Origin: Microbotryomycetes sp. JL201
Taxonomy: Eukaryota; Basidiomycota; Microbotryomycetes
Direction: 5' to 3'
Assembly: GCA_033819885.1 (NCBI GenBank)
Contig: JAQYUZ010000010.1
Span: forward strand, 186,001 to 250,000
Length of the DNA: 64,000 nucleotides
Below are positions 56,786 to 64,000 of this stretch, piece by piece. Numbering within the stretch: position 1 is the stretch's first letter; each line of letters opens with the position of its first letter. Made by a program: the position numbers and the translations under genes. The notes beneath the pieces were generated by a model. The model was not told the DNA's origin, did no database searches, and was given only the letters and a program-made list of their open reading frames with translations.

Positions 56786-57652
56786 TGTTCAAGAAGGAGG
56801 AGACGGAAGCAGGAGAAAAGGACAGGAGAGTGTAATGAAAGGTGGTGGATAGTGTCGAACTGTGATATGCGACCGCAGGTCGTGAAGGCAGGAAACCGGC
56901 GAGTCGATTGTCTCACACGCGGGACTCGAACGAGACAACGACGAAGGGTGCTGCAGGGTACGTCCGGCGTACAGAGCACACAGCAATCAAGCGAACTTGG
57001 CGCGAGAACACGGCGAGGCTGGGGAAAAAGGAAAGTGGACGAGCTGGCGTGAAGGAAAGGAACAGAGCGATCACTGCCGGCCGTTGAAACTGGGCGCGGC
57101 TGCGCGGCAACGGTCAGGCCTTGGCGACGAGGACCGTGCACAGCGACTCCTGACACGCGTCATTACACTTTCTGTCATTCAAACGCGACGGTCAACCATG
57201 TCCGAGCGGTCACGCTTCAGCCTGTCACGTACTGACGCGTTTGCCACTCGTCGCGACGCGCCTGGTTTTCCAGAGCACGTGACCAGATACCGTTCTCATC
57301 CTTGTCCGGCTTAGCACCGAGCACCCGTCTATGAACATTATGCAAGTTTCGTCACATTTCTGGCATTGCCAACTCCTCATGTTGCGCAGATCGGTCTTGG
57401 CACGCGCGTCGCAACGCGTAGCCTCAAACTGACGCTTGTTCGATCACTCTCGGTAGTTGATTGAGTTTTGCAGGCGGGTCTTTTATGCCTGTCTAGGCGC
57501 TGCACATTTTGTACATGCATGCTCGTAGTCGATGAATTTTCACAAAACATTATCGACACGTAAAGAATTACGTAAACAGAGCGACTAGGCCAACTGCTTG
57601 AAATAAATTGCACAATGACAACGAGTATGAAAGGGGAACGATTGCACTCTTA
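56786..57652. promoter_or_regulatory. long intergenic region with CACGTGAC
   Basis: The region lies upstream of the glycoside hydrolase gene and past the 3' end of the bleomycin hydrolase gene. CACGTGAC occurs at 57276-57283. No gene or RNA was recognised. Confidence 0.35.
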
Positions 57653-59298
57653 TCAAATGACACCCAATACGCGTCCGCGTCCTGCAAGCGAGCCCATCGG
57701 GTCCCAAGCAGGCAACTTTGTAGGCTCGCCTTCGTCAAACACCTTGCGCAAAGCGTGCGGCACCATCTTGCGATCCGCTACAACTTGGTAGACATTCATT
57801 GAGAACCACTCGTCCGTCATAGTGAAGAAACCCTTTTCACATGCGTCTGGGCCCCAACTGTTCTCAACGCGCCATCGGACTGGCTTGCCCTTGTCGTCAA
57901 GGTGAACAGCCGTCAAAACCATGGCGTGAGTCATTTCCGAATCTCCTGTCTGCAAGCGCTGTGCTTTCGTCATTTTGACACTGGTCGAGAAGCATTCTTC
58001 GAGCTGTCAGGCGATATGGTCAGCCTCAGGTCGACAGCGAGACTCAAACGACTCACGTCATATAGATTCGTGTCGAGAATGCCAAGTGATGTTGAACTCG
58101 ACTTGCCAACGTCACATCCGAACCAAACGGGGGTGTCTGCTTTGAGCAACGAGATGGCTACTTGCTTGAGGTCTTCAATCGACGTGTTGACGTACAGAAC
58201 TGGCTTGCCACCCCACACGTTACCCAGGCGGTCGACAGTGTAAAGACCGGGCTTGTTGCGGGGATCGTGAACGAGCGAAACGCCACCAGAGACGTCTACG
58301 AGGCAGTAGTTTTTGACAAACTGCTTCGGAGTCGTCTTGACGCTGTGAAACTTTTTGCTCTTGTCGTAGTACTCCCATGTAAATTCTTCATCCGGCTGCG
58401 GTGGCCTGCCGAGCGTGATGACGAGGATGCGGTACACCTCTGCAAGGCATGCATCTTTGTGTTGCCTCGCGGCGGTCTGAGCAGCCAACCGCTTTTCGGC
58501 GACAGTCTTTGCGTGATCATCGTGAAGCGAATGCAAGCTGCAAGAGTACAGCTCGCGCAGCTCGAGCGCATATTGGCGCAGCTTTGAGGTCAGAATAGCG
58601 TCGAGCTTGGCTGATTGAGACGAATTAAAGCTCTCGGGGAAGACGCTCTGGGGCACAAGTCCAAACTGCTCGACCAAGTTCTGCGCCATCGAGTACTGTC
58701 CACCGTCATTCTCTGGCATCGACAGCAAGTACTGCACGATGCGAGAATCGAGGTCTTCGTCGGCGAGCTCGAGAATGTTTTCGAGCATCCAGTTTGCCTT
58801 GCTCAGAGAGTCGTAGAAGAACAAGTAGCTCTGACTGAGCTCAAACCCTTCGAGATTGTATTTTCGAGTCATCTGAAGACGGATTGTGTTGCACATGGCG
58901 AACAGCCAGCATCGCCCGGATGACTTTTGGTTTGACACAAGGTCGTTTTCGGTCGAGAGCTTGATGTTGAACACGTGACTTGCCGAGACTGCAGCTTTGC
59001 GCGAGACCATGGTGCTGAGCACGTCTGCCTTGTGCAGCGCAGTCTGTGCCATGCGCCATTCCGGCTTTGCAAGTGCCTGCTTGTCCCACACGGCGATCTG
59101 GTCGAGCGTGACCGCGGCAGTTGCAGGAGCTTTGCCACCGTTGTGGTGCGACAAGCTAGCCAACAAGTCCGCCGCCTTTGTGTTGGCACGCGATGATGAC
59201 GCTCGGGCCGCTTCACTGCGCAGGCCGTCGTAAGCCGCCTGCTTGTCGTCAGAGTATGACGGTGCAGTGCGAGAAGGAGTCGACTGTTGTGCCCCCAT
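57653..59298 (-). CDS. LAP3: bleomycin hydrolase (C1B cysteine peptidase)
   Basis: Cytosolic homohexameric cysteine aminopeptidase (yeast Lap3/Gal6/Blh1). Two exons (59298-58057 and 58003-57653) give 530 residues. After a Ser/Ala-rich N-terminal extension come the catalytic Cys in NQKSSGRCWLFAMCN, the catalytic His in EMTHAMVLTAV, and the Asn in RVENSWG. Other family markers are LSQSYLFFYDSLSKANW and DDGQYSM-like NDGGQYSMAQNLVEQFGLVP. The end reads PAWDPMGSLAGRGRVLGVI. As I recall, yeast and human enzymes stop just after the MGALA segment, whose end lies in the active-site cleft. Here about eight more residues follow. Confidence 0.95.
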
Positions 59299-59649
59299 GG
59301 CTTGCGTCTGTCGTGCCTATAATGTCTATGCAGTCGGCATGAGTCAGCAGCGTCGTCCGAGATCCGATCGAGTCTTATCGCCGCGCAGCAAGTCGCGTGA
59401 CTCACGCTATGTGCGCTTACAATTCTGAGCGTGCGACAGGGCGATGCAAAGCAAGCAGATCAGGTGAAATCTGTGCAGCGCTGTTGAATGCGAGACCAGA
59501 GTGGACAAGCAGATGAGGCTAAAAGAAGCAGCCGCGCGGTTGCCGCATTCATGTGGGGCCGAGACGCCGGCCAACAGGCGAAAAGGGGGGGTCATGACAC
59601 GACTTGGCACGGAACGTGCTCCAAACTCATATTTCATCACTCATATTTC
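59299..59649. other. intergenic region, nothing recognised
   Basis: Promoter side of the bleomycin hydrolase gene and the 3' flank of SRP68. No gene is supported. Confidence 0.4.
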
Positions 59650-61987
59650 CTATCGACGGCCAAATAAGCCAAAGCCCCACCCTCGTTTCGCCGGTTGCGC
59701 CTCTTGCTCCTGAACTTGTTCCTCGTCCTCCTCTTCTGCATCCATACCTTGCTGCTCATCATCTTCGCCCTCTGCAGCCTCGTGAAACTCGTCATCGTCA
59801 TCTTCTGCCACCCCAGCCGCACCTTGTTTCAATCCCGCTCGTCTTGCGATTGCATCCATGTCAAATGCGGCAATGTAGTTGAAAGCGACATCATAGAACG
59901 CAGGTTTTTTCTTGGCTTTTTCTTTCGACGGTTCGGAACCAATCTCAAGCTCGTCAACGGCCAGATCTTCTGGCTCGAGGTTGTCGCCGACGAGGCCGCC
60001 CGTGACCCCGAACCATGCTTTGCTCAACACGATGTAGTCGGCTTCAAGTTGCCTGTCCAGTTCGTCGAAAGATTCGTCAGACAACGGCAGCAAGTCGTCT
60101 GCAAAGTCTGGCTCGTCAAACTCTTGCGCGTCAAACACGGACGACGCGTTGTGTCGAGCTTGGCGCGAGTAAATCTTGCCACGCGAATTTAAAGACAGCG
60201 CCGAAGCATGCTGTTCGACAAGGGCGTAGGATCGGGCCAGGTACATGCATCTGTGGGCACAAGTGATCGTCAGACGATGGCACTCGTCCAAAAACGACCG
60301 GCGCTACTCACCTCGACGCTCGAACGGCAGCAATACGAGCTTCAACCTTTGTGGCGAGATCGCCGTCTTGTTCAACCGCTTCCAAATCACGCATCTGCTC
60401 GAGGCTCTGGATCACGTTATCGTAAAGCTTCACGATCGACGGGTACATGCGAGCCCGTTGCTTGCGGATCTTTCGATCTGCCTTTTCTTCGTCGCGACGA
60501 CCCGTTTTGGCTACGTATTCGCGTTCGACATCACGGATCTTGGCCTCGCGAGCGTCAAGCTTGGCAGCCGTGTCTTGAACGAGAAGCAAGTCTCGCTTGA
60601 TACGCACGGCCAAGAGTTGGTAAATAACGACTGCGCGAGCAAGCTCCAACGGCGCGGAAGAAGCTTCGTGACGAGCCGAAGTCGACTTTGATAGAGCGAC
60701 CTGTCGGGAACGCTCGTCAGTGCACAGCTTTCGCTAGGATGAAGCCATGTCACCTTATTGTCGTCCACAAGCTGGCTCGCAACAGCCTCGGCGTCGCTCA
60801 AGACTAGAAGCACCTTGTCGTACGTAACCATGCGCCTTGAGCCCATCGCCGCCGAGCGCCTGTGCTTGCCGCCTTTGCCTTTCGCAGACTCTTGCACGCT
60901 GCTGTCTGTTACAAGGCTCGAGATGGCTTGTTTGACTTTCAGGACAACGTCGACGAGCTCGGCACTGCGCACAGGCACGTCCTTGCCTCGCCAGGTCAAT
61001 TCGACAGTCTCGCGCGACCTGTGCTGACTTGACCGGTCAAGCTCTTCGATGAGGGCCGAGTAGCCTGAGAGAACTGCTTCTGCCTCCTTTGACGTCGTTT
61101 CTCGAGCAAGACTTCCGACACCGGCACTCGTGTCGATTTCGAGCTTGTAGGCGCAAAACCGCAGCATCGGCTCAACCTCGTCGATCATTTCATTCGCCAA
61201 GGCCTGGTCGTGAGCTGAGGATGCCGTTTCTGACAGCTTTATCAACAGCTCGTGTGCGACGCTTAAGGTCTTGACGCCGGCTTCGTGTCTGCCCTTTTCG
61301 AAGTCGTGCAAACCTTTCATCGTCAAGAAATAGGCCGTGACTTGACCTCGTTGGTACGACGAAATTTTTGTTGAAGACAACGAAGCAACAACTTGGTTGA
61401 GCTGTTGTGCCCGACCAACTGCTTTGGCGAGCCGTTTAATAAAGTGCTTGCGCGACCCTGTCAACGTCTGAGGGTTTGATGCTGCAGCTTTGACCTCCTG
61501 GGCATGAGCCCAAGCTCGCTCAGTCTCAAACAGCAAGATTTGCAAGTGTCTGCGCGCGCGCCCGCACATTGCGTCAACACCGAACGATGCAGGAACGCGC
61601 GAAAGCGACACTCACTTCTGCGAAGACACGCCATCGGCTGTGATTTCCTTTCTCGTGAACTTTTTGTTCTTATTGCTTGTCGTTTGGACTAAGTTTGCGG
61701 ACTTGCGCAAGTGATGCACCTTTGCCGTGCAGTGCGCGCTGTCGTTGCGGAACAGCGCATGTCAATGCCAGTCAGCATCAGCAGCGAGCAACCAGCACAA
61801 TACGCGAGGAGAAAATGTGGTTCAAAACTGACTGATAGCGCGCATAATCGGAGTGACGCAGACCGTAGGTCGCCCGCGCCTCGTTGACCAGCTTGAACAC
61901 TGCGATTCACTTATGAGCGCCAACCGAGTTGCATACCCAATAGTTGTGCTCACAGGGAAAGTCATACTCTGCGCTCAAGCCGGCCAT
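59650..61987 (-). CDS. SRP68: signal recognition particle subunit SRP68
   Basis: RNA-binding partner of SRP72 in the SRP, which targets nascent secretory proteins to the ER. The start is read at 61987 (MAGLSAEYDFP); a small exon then gives LFKLVNEARATYGLRHSDYARY, matching the SRP68 RNA-binding domain. The following exons contain HHLRKSANLVQ, FTRKEITADGVSS, HLQILLFETERAWAHAQEVK and RGQVTAYFLTMKGLHDFEKG. Later segments include MLRFCAYKLEID and IYQLLAVRIKRDLLLVQD. The C-terminal part has KPAFYDVAFNYIAA, which binds SRP72 in other species. A very acidic stretch follows and the protein ends WGFGLFGRR at 59650. Exon borders near 61610-61900 are approximate. Confidence 0.92.
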
Positions 61988-62250
61988 AGTGCAGGCGGCC
62001 GGACGTTGTTACCTAAGCGCAAGCCGACAGACTTCCCGCCCACACACGGCATTAAACTCATTGTAGCCTCGGGAGCAAAATGACGAACTCGCATGAATCT
62101 ATTGCAGCGTACGTCTCTTTCCAAACAATGTATCGAGAAAAAGCACTCAACTGATTTGTACAACGACAGAAGGCAAGGACTCTAAGGATCGCCCAGAAAC
62201 AAGAAGAAAAGTAGTACATGCACATTTTGAGGAAAAAATCGTAATTGGCG

Positions 62251-63904
62251 TCAAAGATGCTGGAAAGAGCGCTTGCGCGCGTACGTCCGCCAGGGATATG
62301 ATGGCTGCCGAGTCCACAAGAGTCGGACAAGCTTGACAGCCACAAATAGAGACGCAAACAAGATGGACGGGATCAAAACACGCAGGGGTGGTCGAGGAGG
62401 AAGAGAGGGGCGATGTGGCGAGGCGGAACGGGATCCAAACGGTGTCGTTGGAGGCACGTCAAACGGAGGCTGTTCGTCGTCGGTCCATGTCTCGCAATCA
62501 CGCTGACCCCGCCTCTCAGAATCGTGAAACAAGTCTTCTGGCGCAGGTGGGTCGGAGTTGACAGTCGGTTTGGTCTTATTCGATCGGCCACGACGCACTG
62601 GTGGCCTTGGCTTGGTATCGCGAGCGGACCCTGTGCGAGCGTCGAACTCCTCGTCCGTGAAAGACGAGTCAGTGCTGCTGTCATCGGCGGATGCACCGGG
62701 AGTTTTCGTGACATAAATGCGCTTGGCTCCGGATGCCCATACGACCAGGTCAAGCGCTCGGGTCGCACTGCCAACCATCTTTCCCATACCGTCCTTGACG
62801 CCCATGACCGAACCACGAATCCTGCGCTGACCCTGGTCGATACCTTTTTGGAGCTGCGCGAAACGCTCCGTGCAGTCGTCCAACATTGAAAGCGAGTATG
62901 AGCTAGCGAGAACGGCGAATACCGAGCAGCACGCGAGAGTTGAGATGAACAGCACGGCAAATGCGGTGATCAAGGGCTTCATCAGTTGGTGTGAGCCATT
63001 CGACAGCGCACGGCTAAACGCTTCGGCATCAAATGCCTTCGACTGAGGACGAGACAGCAATTCTCGTGTATTGTGCCTGTAGCAACACAGAAGCATAAGT
63101 GCTCCATCCACAAAGCGACCTTGCGCACACTTACTGCTTGTCGAGCGACCTGTTCGCTGGCACGTGAAATGCTGACGCGCGCGAAGTCTTGCGACGATGA
63201 GATGCAGATGTAACGTCTTCCGGTGCGCAACTGGATGCTGTCACGGATGATGTCGAGTGTGGTCGGCCTCTGTTCAAGTGTGACGTCGAAGCATGTGACC
63301 TTTGCGAGACACGGTGAAGCCGCGGAGACGAGGGACGAGATGGACCTGCAGACGACAAGCCGAAGGGTATGGGTTCGTTCTCGGGGTCGACGGAGCCGTG
63401 GAACGAGTGCTTTGCGTGCCTGCGAGAAGTGCGTTCGGCCGGAATCTTTCGCAATGTGTGCGTGGTCGTCGTTGTGCGAGTCGCGTGTGAAACAGACCGA
63501 TCCTTGCTCGCGTTCGAGCTAGAGCTGAGGGTGTGACTGCTCACGCGTGGCCAGACATCTTCATCGTCGTCATCAGACATGATGGCCGGGAATGGCAGGC
63601 GCACGCGGGGCAGAATCGGGCTGTCTGGCTCGTCACGGAGGCGGTCCGTGCGCGCACGATTAGGCCAGTCGGCGTCCATGGGCGAGCGCGCCGACGAGCT
63701 TGACGACAGCTGAGACGGCGCATGCTTCCGTCGTGAAGCCGTTGACTTGGCCTTGCGCTGCTTGCCTGCGTCTGGCGTGTCTGGCGGCGAATGCTCTGCC
63801 GGCTGGGCGCGGCCTTTGAAAAACTCGGACAGCGGCAGCTCAACGTCAGACATCGGCGGCGACAGCGGCAGCAATGTGTCGAGTGACACTACTCGCGGCG
63901 CCAT
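62251..63904 (-). CDS. unknown protein with two predicted TM segments
   Basis: Two exons (63904-63135 and 63076-62251) give 531 residues. The first half is basic, Ser-rich and apparently disordered. TM1 is LITAFAVLFISTLACCSVFAVLA; an amphipathic segment follows (CTERFAQLQKGIDQGQRRI, then GVKDGMGKMVGSATRALDLVVW). A second disordered acidic and Pro/Arg-rich stretch leads to TM2, LIPSILFASLFVAVKLVRLLW, near the C-terminus with a basic end. With both ends of the same sign, the termini are likely on one side of the membrane. No family was recognised; organelle is unknown. Confidence 0.6.
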
Positions 63905-64000
63905 CGTCTGTCGCGTGAGAGAATGTTGCGTCGGCGACTGGCGGCAGTTGCGCCTGAAAGCGAGCGCCCGTTCGTCGTCAACCCTGGTCGGCCCTTTCAG
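63905..64000. other. window edge, 5' flank of the two-TM gene
   Basis: Too short to assign; no exon is supported. Confidence 0.3.

Overview
The window is nuclear DNA of an intron-rich fungus, most likely a basidiomycete. The evidence is dense coding on both strands (about 25 protein genes in 64 kb), many introns of about 50-70 nt with GTNNGT donors and CAG/TAG acceptors, and a fungal gene set: chitin deacetylase, the chitin-synthase export chaperone CHS7, a MAT-type HMG-box factor, dihydroxy-acid dehydratase and RSC8/SWI3. A Pucciniomycotina-type yeast fits, but rank below phylum is a guess. I found no transposon, virus-like element, CRISPR array, rRNA or convincing tRNA.

Layout. 1-5.8 kb: 3' part of a gamma-tubulin-complex (Spc97/98-type) gene, convergent with IMP dehydrogenase, then a single-exon gene of uncertain family. 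6.3-14.7 kb (+): GPI-type chitin deacetylase, a Sel1-repeat protein, and ILV3 in 15 exons. 14.8-21.9 kb: a SPO22/ZIP4-like (meiotic crossover type) gene on the minus strand, divergent from an HMG-box transcription factor on the plus strand. 22.3-30.8 kb (+): RPB1, nicotinamide riboside kinase and a small orphan gene. 31.4-38.7 kb: the U5 snRNP GTPase SNU114 (+), convergent with mitochondrial-type aconitase (-). 38.8-44.1 kb: an NFKBIL1-like J-domain-related protein (-), divergent from mitochondrial glutamyl-tRNA synthetase (+), then CHS7 (+). 44.4-64 kb, all minus strand: SWI3/RSC8, a Ser-rich orphan, a cullin-4-type cullin, a mucin-like type II membrane protein, a secreted glycoside hydrolase, bleomycin hydrolase, SRP68 and an unknown two-TM protein.

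Most genes are housekeeping: transcription, splicing, translation, ER targeting, ubiquitination, and purine, branched-chain amino-acid, TCA and NAD metabolism. Two themes stand out. Cell-wall/chitin functions recur (chitin deacetylase, Sel1-repeat protein, CHS7, secreted glycosidase, mucin-like protein). A meiosis-type gene and a mating-type-class HMG factor share one divergent promoter that carries HMG core sites.

The most notable structural features are micro-exons of 10-22 nt in several genes, a GC-AG intron in the riboside kinase, stop-free introns of 3n length in RPB1 and SNU114, Phe-for-Tyr heptads in the RPB1 CTD, a C-terminal tail on bleomycin hydrolase, and a G/T/A/C homopolymer block inside an aconitase intron that may be an assembly artefact. 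Exon coordinates are my own splice-site reading. Where a full join is given its total is a multiple of three; other gene models are given only as outer limits.
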